Position numbers and translations under genes: made by a program. A stretch of DNA of 64,000 nt, from NCBI RefSeq assembly GCF_905163445.1, contig NC_053196.1, positions 13,293,501-13,357,500 on the forward strand, read 5' to 3'. The notes under the pieces were generated by a model. That model saw only the letters and a program-made list of their open reading frames with translations, ran no database searches and was not told where the DNA came from. This stretch comes from Pararge aegeria (taxonomy: Eukaryota; Arthropoda; Insecta; Lepidoptera; Nymphalidae). This document shows positions 10,901-20,873 of the stretch, piece after piece; position 1 is the first letter of the stretch; each line of letters starts with the position of its first letter.

Positions 10901-11345
10901 CGTCCGGGGTGTGTTAAAGTGCTTATTTCTGCCGCCAAGCAGCATTTTTGTGCTCGGGTCTGAAGGGCGTGGTTGTAGGCAGTGGCGTGCATAGAGGGTA
11001 TGTACAGGGTATGCAGATGATATAAAATGAAGAAAATCTCCAGTAAGAGTTATAAATACTTAAGGGTAGGCTTTTTATAACTCTTACAATGCCAATCCTT
11101 AAGTTTTCTATGAGTCGTACTGGAGATTTTCTTTGTTTTATATCATCTGCATACCCTGTGCATATCCTCTATGCACGCCACTGGTTGTAGGCATATGGGG
11201 CTGAACACCTACGCCTAAGGTTGATGTACACTGATGTAATATGCGTTGCACTTTGTAGAACAGGTTCTTTACATGGCCTGTGGCCGCGAAGTGTTGCTCT
11301 GTTTATAGGCAATGGTTATTCAATTACAATCAGGGGTCATCTCGA
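10901..11345 (+). repeat. Repeat D, copy 2, split by a hAT element
   Basis: The left part ends GAAGGGCGTGGTTGTAGG at 10979 and the right part resumes GTTGTAGGCATATGGGGCTG at 11184. Between them sits a 204-bp hAT miniature element. The landmark TGCTCTGTTTATAGGCAATG near 11300 matches copy 1 near 3035. Confidence 0.65.
10980..11183. mobile_element. hAT-type miniature element with 8-bp target-site duplication
   Basis: The element begins CAGTGGCGTGCATAGAGG and ends with the near reverse complement CCTCTATGCACGCCACTG. Most of its 204 bp is one imperfect palindrome; ATATCATCTGCATACCCTGT on the right mirrors ACAGGGTATGCAGATGATAT on the left. GTTGTAGG occurs immediately on both sides (10972-10979 and 11184-11191), a perfect 8-bp target-site duplication as made by hAT transposases. 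It has no coding capacity and must have been moved by a transposase encoded elsewhere. Confidence 0.88.
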
Positions 11346-11449
11346 TGTTTCGTCATTCCTAACTAATATGATAAATTCGAAAGTCTGTTTTGTCTATTTC
11401 TTGGTTTATTTCTATTTAATTCCTTTACGCCTTAACTAAAAATCTACTT

Positions 11450-11554
11450 GATTTTTGGCATAGAGATAGTTGAAATAATCGAAAGCATCATAGGCTAGTT
11501 TTTGTTCCCACGGGATTTGAAAAAAAAAACATTAAAAACGCGAGCAGCAGCTAG
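11450..11554 (+). mobile_element. Helitron 3' terminal fragment
   Basis: TTTTTGGCATAGAGATAGTTG, a CGGAGAG-like body and the terminal ACGCGAGCAGCAGCTAG followed by T match the 3' ends of other Helitrons here. The same body occurs at 18590-18630 and 56570-56610. Confidence 0.55.
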
Positions 11555-11569
11555 TTAATATTGAAAAAT

Positions 11570-11905
11570 TAAAAAAACGTGTGTGTACTTATGTAAACGC
11601 GTTAGAAGTAATACTTCTTTGGCGTAACAAGATATAAAAATCTTTTTTTTTTAAATCTTATCCTTCGCCTCATTCTACGTTTGTAGAAAAAACTACAATA
11701 ACAATAGAAAAAAGGTATTGTTTGAATTATTGAAAGTCAACTGTCAAACCTTTTTTAGAAAAACTAAAATATTGAATATAGTTAATTCATGGTGTCGGTT
11801 TTTTGTGACGGGGTGCGCGCGCATCGTAAAAATTGACTCTCACCATTATTCCCTAACGCGCCAAAAGAAGTATAACTTCAAAAACTTAAAGAATCACTGA
11901 CGCCT
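11570..11905 (+). repeat. Repeat F, copy 1 (probable miniature inverted-repeat element)
   Basis: About 330 bp that recurs inverted at 45085-45418. Sub-terminal inverted repeats face each other: GAAGTAATACTTCTTTGGCG at about 11605 and, antisense, CGCCAAAAGAAGTATAACTTC ending near 11879. The interior includes CAATAGAAAAAAGGTATTG and GAAAGTCAACTGTCAAACC in both copies. The superfamily is unknown. Confidence 0.6.
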
Positions 11906-12320
11906 AAGCTTAGCGCGAGCAAATAGTTATCAAACTACTGTGTCTCGCACTTAGTCGGTTTTTTCTATCTATATTGAGGTCGTCATGTACTTTTATTTAT
12001 TTACCTTAGTCGCTATAAAGGCGGCTTCATAATGGAACGCACTGCGTAACCCGGTGGCGCGATGGGCTCATTTCATGGCTATTGTACTATCAGAAAGCAA
12101 TCGCTCGAGAGTAGTTTTTTGTAGGAAATAATTACCTTTCTATGTATGTTTTTGGTTTGATTTTAGATAGTTTGTTTGTTCGTACTAAATTTTTTTGATG
12201 GATGATTATATGTAACCACAGTTCACAATTATTTCTAAAGCGAAGTTTACAGTGATCGTCAAGTGTTGTATTACGTAAATTTATTTATCCTCATAAATAT
12301 GTCAAAGAATTCTATGAAGT

Positions 12321-12619
12321 CATCATCATCATCATCATATCGAGCCATTACTGGCCACGGGTCTGCTCCCACATTGAGAAGGGGCTAAGGCTGTAGTCCA
12401 CCACGCTGGCCTTGTGCGGATTGGTGAACACCCACCTTTGAGAACATTATGTAGAACTCTTTGGCATGCAGGTTTCCTCACGATGTTTTCCTTCACCGTC
12501 GAAGCAAGTGATATTTTTAATTTCTTAAAACGCAGATAACTTAGAAAAGTTAGAGGCGCTGGGATTCGCACTCGGCCGAAACTGAGGTCGTGCTCCTACC
12601 CACTGCGCTATCACCGCTT
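12321..12619 (-). mobile_element. SINE-B, nearly full length
   Basis: Runs, antisense, from the (CATCAT)n tail complement through GCATGCAGGTTTCCTCACGA and AACTTAGAAAAGTTAGAGG to the head complement CTGCGCTATCACCGCTT. In sense orientation the head reads AAGCGGTGATAGCGCAGTGGG, compatible with a tRNA-like A box; the B box at about 12558-12570 is degenerate. Confidence 0.85.
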
Positions 12620-12639
12620 CAGTGATGAATGATTAGTAT

Positions 12640-12836
12640 TTTAAGGAGGGTTCCAAACGCCTCTCGTTCCAAGAAGAAACTCAAAACAAACCTGGCCGCA
12701 TTTTTCCGTTATCAGCAATACTATACATTAATTCCAATCTCACAATTGCTTACTTAGCTATGAAGTTTTAGTAGCAATTCATACCCAAGCTGTTTTATCG
12801 TTTATGTCATCCTGAATATTATAACAGGATTTTAAT
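12640..12836 (-). mobile_element. LINE-E 3' end, interior part
   Basis: AGGGTTCCAAACGCCTCTCG through CATACCCAAGCTGTTTTATC and TATTATAACAGGATTTT parallels 6860-7020. The tandem tail is missing on its left side. Confidence 0.55.
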
Positions 12837-12944
12837 ATGAGAAGACCAAAGTTTATATAAAATGTAAGATTTTACGTTTAGTCATAAACCACGTATTCTC
12901 TGTAAAACTTGGTCATACTTAATCGTATTGAAGACACACGTTCC

Positions 12945-13235
12945 CTGGCACAGTGGTAAACATTCTGGTGTTATAATGGGAGATCCCAGGTTCGACTCCC
13001 TACAGGTGCCCCTGTAGTGCCCTTGCTGCCAAGCTAAAGTGCCCTTCAGCTTGGCAGCAAGGCTTCCTTTGGTAAGCTGGTAACTAGCCACAGCTAAGGC
13101 GTTGCACCAGACCAAACCAGAGAAAATTCAGGAATTAAAAATTTCCAAATTTCCTCTGCTTAGGATCGAACTAGGGTCCTTCCTCTTTATAAGACCACAG
13201 CTCTCACGGCTGCCCCAGGGAGTTAAACAAAACTG
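12945..13235. mobile_element. two SINE-C heads facing each other with a 15-bp hairpin between
   Basis: The left part is sense: CCCTGGCACAGTGGTAAAC (A-box-like) and CAGGTTCGACTCCC (B-box-like, about 12988). The right part, from about 13075, is antisense: ACTAGCCACAGC, CAGAGAAAATTCAGG, then the head complement ending at CTGCCCCAGGG. Between them CCTTGCTGCCAAGCT (13021-13035) and its exact complement (13048-13062) form a hairpin. This could be two independent insertions or one inverted rearrangement. Confidence 0.55.
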
Positions 13236-13671
13236 CGGATTGAACTAAATGTCCCCTGTACCATCAAGCCTGGAGGAACTTCGATAAGGCATCTTTTGTA
13301 GAGTGCGCTCAACACTGGTCTTTTTTGTCTCGGCTATTAACGTTTGCTTTAAAACTTTCCTAAATCCCTGTCCGGTCGTCTGTTTAGTAAACTCTATCTA
13401 ACATCATTTCACAAACAAAACTTAATAAAATGAACTCTGCACCAAATCGAATTAAGGCTTTCTACTGTTACATAAAGTACGGCTATCCGCAGCAATCACG
13501 TAATCTTCAATTACCGACAAATTATTTTGTTAATTAGTTACGATTGTATGCTTTAATTTAATTAGGAAAAGGCGAGGGAACTAAATTGAAACCCAATCAT
13601 AATATCCCCCTTTTATTTTACCTCTACTGTCAAGGTTTGGAACTATTTTTAATATTCCCCCAACAACCTTT

Positions 13672-13712
13672 TCCCATCGAACCGCGAGGCGTCGCAAGGT
13701 TCTGCAACCTAA
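13672..13712 (+). mobile_element. LINE-J fragment
   Basis: CCATCGAACCGCGAGGCGTCG followed by CAAGGTTCTGCA matches the starts of the LINE-J copies at 25945 and 55478 (CATCGAACCGCGAGGCACCG). Confidence 0.55.
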
Positions 13713-13720
13713 TGTAGTTC

Positions 13721-14154
13721 CATCATATCAACCCATTACCAGCCCACTACAGAGCACGGGTCTTCTACAATGAGAAGGCTGTAGTCCACCACACTGGCAG
13801 TGGCGTGCACTTCATACTTGCACAAAAGCAATACCTACCTTAAAATTTATATAATAAGTCGTATAAGAGGAGTATTTTTGCCGTTATATGCAATTTGCCT
13901 GCTGTATGCATACCCTGGTAAGAAACCCACTGCACCCTGGCCCAGTGCGGATTAGTGGACTCCACACACCTTTATGAACAATATGTAGAATTCTCAGGCA
14001 TGCAGGTTTCCTCACAATTTTTTCCTTCACAGTTTTAGCAAGTGATATTTTAATTACTTAAAACGCACTTAACTTAGAAAAGTTAGAGGTGCGTGCTGGG
14101 ATTCGAACTCGCCCCCCCGAAAGTGAGCTCCAACGCACTAGTCCATCACCGATT
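13721..14154 (-). mobile_element. SINE-B, split by a hAT element
   Basis: The antisense SINE-B runs from CATCATATCAACCCATTACC to CATCACCGATT. It is interrupted at 13798-13932 by a hAT miniature element; the SINE sequence CAC(A/G)CTGG is duplicated at the junctions. The B-box complement GGGATTCGAACTCG lies near 14098. Confidence 0.85.
13798..13932. mobile_element. short hAT-type miniature element inside SINE-B
   Basis: Begins CAGTGGCGTGCACTTCATAC and ends GGTAAGAAACCCACTG. The flanks CACACTGG (13790-13797) and CACCCTGG (13933-13940) match at 7 of 8 positions, an aged 8-bp target-site duplication. It is 135 bp, non-coding, and shares its ends with the elements at 32635, 53977 and 59254. Confidence 0.8.
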
Positions 14155-14357
14155 CAAACGTAATTTATTATAAACTCCTCCAATGTGCTTTGGTACATCG
14201 TTTATAATACGCACCGTCAAGATCTGGATTGCCCTTACGGCTTCCTTATTTTCTAACGCCTGTATGCATATATATTTTGTGGTCATAATTTACGGCACAA
14301 ACAGATGGCTCACCCGACATTGGAAACCATAGCCTATTACAAGATCAACATTTCGCA

Positions 14358-14432
14358 GGGCATCCAAGATACCCTTCCTACAAAATGTCACCCTGTGTCC
14401 ATAAATCTGAGGCGTAGGTGTTATGAATCATG
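14358..14432 (-). repeat. Repeat D fragment
   Basis: CACCCTGTGTCCATAAATCT then GAGGCGTAGGTGTT is the complement of the Repeat D interior at 2960-3010 (AACACCACGCCTCGGGCTTA...GATACAGGGTGG). Confidence 0.5.
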
Positions 14433-14459
14433 TGCCTGTGATGACACCCGCAACAACGG

Positions 14460-14712
14460 GTGGGGCAAGGGGTGTCAAGAATCTCCGGAAGAGATTCCGC
14501 TACCAAACCCGACGACTGGGCCTGGCAACGTATAACGCACGCACGTTGGCAAAACACCGGTAAACGCAGCGTAGGTTTGCCCCCAACGAGGTGGACAGAT
14601 GACATCAGGCGAGTCGCTGGGAGCCGCTGGAGGCAAGCGGCCCAGAACCGTGTATTGTGGAACTCTCTACAAAAGACCTATGTCCAGCTGTGGACGTTAA
14701 TTGGTTGAGGTG
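14460..14712 (+). mobile_element. RTE-like retrotransposon C-terminus and 3' end
   Basis: The frame 14460-14708 encodes GKRSVGLPPTRWTDDI, VAGSRW and then NSLQKTYVQLW. This is the signature of the C-terminal region of RTE-clade endonuclease/reverse-transcriptase proteins (GR-PPTRW-DD, AGS-W, EAYVQQW), about 80 of some 1000 residues. The 3' end GGACGTTAATTGGTTGAGGTG is followed at once by a hAT fragment rather than by the usual GATGAT tail. It is 5'-truncated and inactive. Confidence 0.8.
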
Positions 14713-14750
14713 ATGCATACCCTAGTAAGAAACCCAGAGAACGCCACTGC
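14713..14750 (+). mobile_element. hAT miniature element, right-end fragment
   Basis: GATGCATACCCTAGTAAGAA, ACCCAGAGAACGCCACTG resembles the right end of the short hAT elements at 13905-13932 and 54093-54119. The left end is missing. Confidence 0.5.
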
Positions 14751-14899
14751 TTGAAAATTGAAAATTCCACTGGCAAAGTGGAAGGAAAGAGACCTCGTGG
14801 ACGTAGGTCGGATTAAATCCGCACTGTTCTCGACACCAAAGTGTATATTGCTTTACGCGTTGCTAAAAGCCGAGTCAAATGGCACAAAATCGTCCGAAA

Positions 14900-15042
14900 G
14901 GTTGTTATTATTATTATTATAACTCTTTATTTGTATACCACATTAAGAACTATACAAGAAAAAAAGAAACATAAAAATAGAAGCAGAATACAAAAGGCGG
15001 CCTTATCGCTTAGTAGCGATCTCTGCCAGGCAACCTGGGAAA
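14900..15042 (-). mobile_element. LINE-G 3' end with (AAT)n tail
   Basis: Antisense: an ATT run at 14905-14921 (the element's tandem tail), CTTTATTTGTATACCACA, then CAAAAGGCGGCCTTATCGCT and AGCGATCTCTGCCAGGCAAC. The hairpin arms ATCGCT (15005-15010) and AGCGAT (15015-15020) are both intact. Confidence 0.7.
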
Positions 15043-15469
15043 AAAAGAGGAGAAGTAACTGCAGGTGGTACAAAATATAAAATAAATACACACGAATATC
15101 TAAATACTAATACATAAACTAATATACACAAATACATCTAATATATAATAAATATTAAAAAAAACTAATACTTAGATAAAAGTAAATAAATACTATTAAA
15201 CAACCTTCAGTTTGAAATTGGAAGGGGTCACGACCCTGAGCAATGAGAAACACGACGGAGAGAGAGACTTTCAAAATGAAAAGACACCCTTAAATTAAAA
15301 TAAATTTATAAGTGGGCATTTTCTTGACATACGTGCTCTATCTATGGATTTTATACATTATCACTGGCAGTGTGTTGGCATCAACACGCTTATCTAAGTA
15401 TTCATTAAAAAGAAAAAGTGTCAGTGAAATTAAAATTCGAACGTACTCCTTCCGTATAACGAATTAAAA

Positions 15470-15930
15470 TCTGTTGTATAAAACCCGTAACGGAGTCACT
15501 GGAGTGTAAACAGTGTGTTAAATGCACAATGTGACTTTAAAAAACTAGTTTTGACATCATTTCACGTTGATCAACCTCCTATAAAACGTAAGAAATTAAA
15601 AAAGGAACTACAAAACCTTCGCCGTCTCCAGTTCAATACGACTCATTTTATGAATGAAATAAGGTTTTTTTTGTACGGAACCGCGTCAAATACGTGCTTT
15701 CCTTTCTCGACCGTATCGTCAGACGTGCATTCATTTTCGATAAGTCCATTTCCAAATCGATATATATCGAATTCGCTTTCAAGCGAAATTCAACTTTATC
15801 TTTTTTTTGTTTAAGTTGGTTTTCCAGTGTTGAAAGTGTAAAGGTGTGCATACATAGGTATATTTTCGTTGAGGTGCAGTGGACAACCCGGCTGCAGGTC
15901 TACATCAGTAAGAAATATAAGAACGCTTGA
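15470..15930 (+). other. repeat-free block with overlapping frames; identity unknown
   Basis: A TATAAAA string at 15477 is followed by frames of 99 residues (15515-15814) and 78 residues (15694-15930). The longer starts MLNAQCDFKKLV and has a lysine-rich stretch KRKKLKKEL. CATCAGTAAGAA near 15903 could serve as a splice donor. I recognise no family, and the minus-strand frame of 67 residues shows that chance is a fair explanation. It might be a first exon or nothing. Confidence 0.2.
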
Positions 15931-16099
15931 GGGCCGCAGATGTGGTTTGAGTAACGAGATTTCGCTGTGTACAGGTTGATTTTATTATGTAATAAAACAT
16001 TTTTAGTTTAATGTTAAAAATGTTTGAATAGAATTTAAATGAATAGCACCCTGCAAATTTTATTGATAATTATAATGTGCAATACATGTGTGTTTTTTT

Positions 16100-16235
16100 T
16101 TTAGTTTTTTTTTTTTAATTTTTTTGTATTCCACTACAAGTACGCTTTTGACTGCAATCTCGTCTGGTCGTAAGTAATGATGCAGTCTAAGTTAGTAGCT
16201 GGCTAATCTTGTAAGGGTATGACAGTTACACAGTA
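16100..16235 (-). mobile_element. SINE-C, 3' half
   Basis: A T-run then GTATTCCACTACAAGTACGC, TTTTGACTGCAATCTCGTC and GATGCAGTCTAAGTTAGTAG is the antisense SINE-C tail. Confidence 0.7.
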
Positions 16236-16360
16236 GTGACAGTAAGCCGGCAACGCATCGGTGGCTCCTCTGGTGCTGCAGATGTTTATGGGCGGCGGTG
16301 ATCACTTACCATCAGGTGACCCACTTGCTCGTTTGCCCGCTATAAAAAAAAAAAAGAAAA
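16236..16360 (+). mobile_element. retroelement 3' end ending in poly(A)
   Basis: GGCAACGCATCGGTGGCTCC, then GGGCGGCGGTGATCACTTAC, CATCAGGTGACCCACTTGCT and CGTTTGCCCGCTAT-A(n) form a very common lepidopteran LINE or SINE 3' tail. The TTACCATCAGGTGA core is also found in LINE-J. No coding part is present. Confidence 0.6.
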
Positions 16361-16429
16361 GATATTTTAAACTTATACATCTACCTACCCCTTATCAATT
16401 TCTACGCGGCACGTAATGGAAAGCTATAT

Positions 16430-16600
16430 CGCTGGGCTCGGCGCGACTTTGTAGGGTGGTAACTAGCAACTACCGAAACCTCTACCCGGACTAAATCAGA
16501 ATTGAAATAAGAAATTGAATAATTCCCAAACTGCCCTTGTCGGGAATAGAATTGAATCCTTTACATACAAGACACGTTAACCACTGTGCGATGGGGGTAA
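16430..16600 (-). mobile_element. SINE-C, 5' half
   Basis: Antisense: GGTGGTAACTAGCAACTACC, GGACTAAATCAGAATTG, then ATAGAATTGAATCC (degenerate B box) and the head complement ending CACTGTGCGATGGGGG. It is the counterpart of the head at 42968. Confidence 0.55.
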
Positions 16601-16764
16601 ACAAAATTGTTCCTTTTTTCACGAATATTATGTCTCACTGTGATCTATCTGACGCTTTGCTTGCGTGAACTATTCACTTGTACTGAATGTATATTTGCTC
16701 AGTGTAAGATAAATGCGAAAGTTGATAGGTGAAAGACAGACAAACAAACCAACTAACTAACTTT

Positions 16765-16985
16765 TGCACGCATTCACATATTATAAATGTGAAAGTGTGT
16801 CTGTTTACCTATGGTTGGCTGAACCACTGCACCGATCTAGACAAAATTTGATTCAAACTTTTACGGGATTTATCAAGACATACATAGTTCAGCAGAGACT
16901 CTGCATTTGTTATAAACTACGAATACAGTAGGAGATAGTGAACTGAAAAGAAAGTAGGTCCAAATTTGGAACACCCTGTAGACAT
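16765..16985 (+). mobile_element. Helitron 5' fragment
   Basis: CATATTATAAATGTGAAAGT, GTGTCTGTTTACCTATGG and GAACCACTGCACCGATCT match the 5' part of the window's Helitron family. The exact TC start is eroded. Confidence 0.5.
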
Positions 16986-17440
16986 TTCACAGTGCAGTAG
17001 TCACAGGCACGCGGGCCGGCGGCAAAAACTGTTTGAGCTCGTGGGAAGTCAATTATACGATTAGTGCTCTCGCGTACCGGTACGTGGATTATTCACGCAG
17101 ACTTTTAATTTAATCATTGTTATATACAGTACATTCTAAACACCCTCTACATTGTGAAACTTCATCACCATCATCTGATGATGAGAATGATAAGTACTAC
17201 TTACCAGCAATCAATTAAATGATGCTATAAAAAACATGCCCGATACGGCAATGCAATATGGCTTAGCGTATGCTCATGATGTGTTTCACGTGTGATCCGG
17301 AGTAACAACAATAACGAGATACGCGTCAGCGGGGCTCCATGTCGATTCTATTGCTTCTTAATCGAAATGTTAAATTATCGGTCGCTTAAGAGAGAGGATA
17401 CACTGTCATTTTGCTACATACCCGGTTTTTTACACATAGA

Positions 17441-17675
17441 CGGCCCAGTGGCCTTCAGAAAAAAAAAGCGAGGTTCGATTCCTATAAATAGAAAATATTT
17501 GTGTGATGAACATGAACGTTTTTACAGTGTCTGGGTGTTTATCTGATTATTTCAAATATTTTATGTATATATTTCATTAAAGTATTCATCCGTCATCTTA
17601 GTACCCATAACACAAGCTACGCTTACTTTGGGGCTAGATGGCGATGTGTGTATTATCGAAGTATTTTTTTTTATA
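17441..17675 (+). mobile_element. SINE-A with a degenerate head
   Basis: CGGCCCAGTGGCCTTCAG retains a rough A-box region, then GGTTCGATTCC (B box), TGTGTGATGAACATGAACG, GTCTGGGTGTTTATCTG and ACACAAGCTACGCTTACTTT. It ends with the GCGATGTGTGTATT block and a T-rich tail. Confidence 0.8.
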
Positions 17676-17679
17676 CATT

Positions 17680-18255
17680 TTAATTTAAAGAAAAATATAA
17701 AATTGTTTACTACTATCTAGCTCTGCTCGAGGTTTCGCTTACGTGAGCGTAACGAAACAAATGAGCAGAGCTTCTAAATCTAAAAATGCTGACTAAAACT
17801 TACTGCTATATGCACTGCATTATGGTTTACATTTGGTATTAATAATATATCTGTTTATGTCTAAGTATGGATGGTGATATCTGTTTTTATAAGTATCAGT
17901 AATTTATTTAAGTACCTACTCAGTATTTACCTGTTGAATCCTTCTGACATTCAAGAACTTCTGGACGAAATCTCTTTAGACATAAGTTGTCATTGTGCAC
18001 GTCCTGGCCTTTTTTGTTATCATTTTATTCTTTGGTACTAAATTTATAAATAAATAAGTTCACTAAAGCAAGTTTAATGTAAAATTACGTTAGTTTTTAC
18101 GTTCATTATGTGTCCAAAATGAAACCCAGATTCGTGAAATTTGGAATCATATAAATCTCTTTTTAAAATCAATCAAAATATTATATGATTTCATTGTTCA
18201 TAATAACGCTTGGATTGCGGTACTAACTCTTTTTTAAGTCTAAAATGATAACAAT
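17680..18255. other. AT-rich stretch without a recognised gene
   Basis: Contains a short inverted repeat around AGCTCTGCTCGAGGTTTCGC (17720) and ATGAGCAGAGCTTC (17761), about 11 bp per arm. Otherwise no repeats or exons recognised. Confidence 0.35.
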
Positions 18256-18505
18256 CCTTACTAATATTGGATAGAAGCAGGCGTTACTTTGCGGAAATCC
18301 ATGATATATTAAGAAAATTAAGCTTTATTTGCTATACTCCGCGAAAAGCAAGGGAATCTGTATGGTGTAATTTATAATTTCATCAATCCTTATACTCCAC
18401 AACAAACAGATCTTCGGCAATATACCCTCTACGCACGTTTCGCTCCAAAACCGGAGCATCCTCAGGAGATGTTGACTTTACAATGAAAAATTGTTAAGTC
18501 TGAAA
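18256..18505 (+). mobile_element. Foldback-M, left arm to centre
   Basis: Starts ATTGGATAGAAGCAGGCGTT, passes CTATACTCCGCGAAAAGC, ATACTCCACAACAAACAG and ACGCACGTTTCGCTCC, and ends at the central motif TTGACTTTACAATG. The right arm is absent. A Helitron begins immediately after it at 18506. Confidence 0.65.
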
Positions 18506-18717
18506 TCCTTACTAATATTATGATATCATGCGAAAGTGTGTTTGTTAATTGGTTTCTTTGCCTTATCAGTTGAAACTAGTTGGCATAGAGTTAATTGAAA
18601 GGACGGAGAGTAACATAGGCAACTGTTTATTCCGGGAAAAGTAACAGGAATCCCAAGGGATTTTTTTAACACCTTTATGAACTTGGATAAAGAACGCGGG
18701 TAACTGGTTCACAATAG
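18506..18717 (+). mobile_element. complete small Helitron-like element
   Basis: Begins TCCTTACTAATATTATG after an A at 18505 and ends AACGCGGGTAACTGG before T. The expected terminal CTAG has decayed to CTGG. At 212 bp it is non-autonomous and spans the family from both ends. Confidence 0.65.
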
Positions 18718-19184
18718 ATCATTTTAAAAGAAAAAGAAGAAGAAGACTTTCAGTGTAAACACTCCCTAACAACATAATGTACACTGCACTGAAGCAATAT
18801 AGCGCTGTGGGAAAGTGTTAATTTGTTTCTGTCGACGAAACACCGCCGATATATGTAGAGGGCACTCGAAATTAAATTGTTCTTGTACCAATAAATGGTT
18901 ACATGCAAATCTATGACCTTAGAAAGCATACATAATAATTGTTAAACGAAATTATATTTTGGTACTGACGTGTGCTCTGGCTTGGCTCACAATAGTTAAG
19001 TTAACAACAATTATAAATCAGAGTACGCACCGGTACGCAGCTATAATTTTTAAGATTTATTTGCGTTTACGAATGTTCTCAAGGAGCGTGTGAAGTCCTA
19101 ATATTTTATTTTCTGTTCTGGAGTAATGCAAATAATTTACAAAGTATTGAAAAGATAGAATTTCATTAAATTCAAATTATTCAT

Positions 19185-19322
19185 TGTATACTTGCGCAGA
19201 GGGAACATTGCCGAGGATCAGTTTAGTAGGGAGTATAAGGAAATTATAAATTACACCATAAAGATCGTGTTTTTCGCGGAGTAATGCAAACTAAGCTTAA
19301 TTTTCATAATATAACAAGGTTA
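19185..19322 (+). mobile_element. Foldback-M, right-arm piece
   Basis: GAACATTGCCGAGGATCAGT, GGGAGTATAAGG, TTATAAATTACACCATA, TTTTTCGCGGAGTAATGC and AAGCTTAATTTTCATAATAT correspond to the right arm of the palindrome. Confidence 0.6.
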
Positions 19323-19459
19323 TACTAAATTTATTATACTTATTGTATTATACTAATTGATAGTCGTTTGTGTACCTTTACACACACGTGAGAAAACTAA
19401 ACTTGTTTAGCCTTAATTAAATAATATATTTTTTACGTATAAACTTATTAAATAAATGC

Positions 19460-19585
19460 GAAATCTTTCTCAATTTCCAAATATATATACTTTTATGTAG
19501 ATAAACATTCATGTTCACCATATAAACATTCTCCAGTAGTAGGAATCGAACCACTACGCCTATCAGCCGTCAATCATTCATATGA
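19460..19585 (-). mobile_element. SINE-A, 5' half
   Basis: Antisense: AAACATTCATGTTCACCATA, TAGGAATCGAACCACTACG (B-box complement) and CAGCCGTCAA at the head. The 3' half is missing. Confidence 0.6.
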
Positions 19586-19639
19586 CTAATAAACACATAA
19601 CCTTCCCTTTAAGCTATGCAATTTGGTATATATCTACCC

Positions 19640-20720
19640 ATTTCCACAGTAAGTAATAAATCTATTTACATTGCGTCACTTGTTTGCGTGTCGAAAATAT
19701 ATTGTCACATTTTCATCCCAAGTTAGAATATACTCGAATAAAAGTCGAATACGAACTCAATAAAGAATTCTCGGCTACATATCAAACAATTTGTGCCCCA
19801 CGCCTACTTTATCCTCAACACGAGGGCACCTTATCAAAGTTGTCGTTCAGCCAGTTAAGTGTACCATTCAATCACCCAATAATGTGCAGTACACTGTGTA
19901 ACAATGTCCCTGAACTTCCCCTTTCATAGAAAAACCGTGTAAGTATACCCATTTTGTACCACACGAATTTCAATCGTATTTCGTTAACCTTTGAGTTTAA
20001 ATTAAGTTACGTTTCAATTTATAGAAAAGCTAGGAAAAAATGGAACGCGATTTTTTCTAATGGCATCAGCGTAGACCAAACTCTGTCGTATTTTCTTTTC
20101 TTTAAGGTTCTAATTTGCTTGCAGAATGAACAGATTTGTCTCTGGCTTCAAGGGGAAAAAGGGCAAACACCGTCATGTTAACTGAGCACATGAGAGGGAA
20201 ACGCGAAAATATGTGGGAAAAGCGGATATAGACGTTTATCGTTGGATTTTTCGCGTGATTTGTTCGCGACAAATCTGAGGGCTTAACGCGACCAGATTTT
20301 CGGGAGCTTTGACGTTGCATATTACTTCTTATTTTTGTAATGTCAAAGTATGTGATCAAGGGGCTGTGGAAGGTCATTCAGCAGTGGTTTATCCATATTC
20401 ACTAATATGGTGTTGACACAAGGGCAAGTCGATTTATTGCCCTTTATACGCTTAAAGGGGATGACTTATTTATTCTTTTCCGGTTGACGTCATGTTTCAA
20501 CATTCGGGTGTGATTTGCGGAGACTTTATTTTCATATCAATTTTATTAGGGACTTTTATAATGTAATTTATTATTTATCAGCTTTGGTCTGCGATGAGGC
20601 TTCGGGACCATTTAGTAATCTAGCCTACTGGCAAACATGTTGGTACCGTTTGCCAATCTGCAGGCCTACAATGAAATGCAAAATTAATAAGCAGTATGTG
20701 TAGGTCAGAATTAGGTATGG
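19640..20720. other. longest repeat-poor block; candidate conserved non-coding DNA
   Basis: About 1.1 kb with base composition less AT-skewed than its flanks and no recognisable transposon. It includes GTGTAAGTATAC at 19937 (donor-like) and a GC-balanced interval at 20170-20540. Frames of 81, 75, 91 and 62 residues occur but none shows a motif I know. It could be a regulatory element, a UTR or an untouched spacer. Confidence 0.3.
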
Positions 20721-20834
20721 TGGCAAAAATACATGACCTTGGCCAAAGGTAAGCTGAATTTATACCACAGTGTAAATTAAACTAAAATAATACTCCAAAG
20801 GCTTTAGAGGTGCATTATGTACTGTCTCTGAGCT

Positions 20835-20873
20835 GTGGCTTACTCAAAACTTAATAGTTTTTGAGTAAGCCAC
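20835..20873. repeat. hairpin with 16-17-bp arms
   Basis: GTGGCTTACTCAAAACT and AGTTTTTGAGTAAGCCAC face each other across a TAAT-type loop. One extra T in the right arm is the only difference. Confidence 0.85.

Noticed and set aside
15515..15814. 99-residue frame as a protein-coding gene
   Set aside because: No recognised domain, and overlapping frames of similar length occur on both strands. Kept only as part of a low-confidence unknown block.
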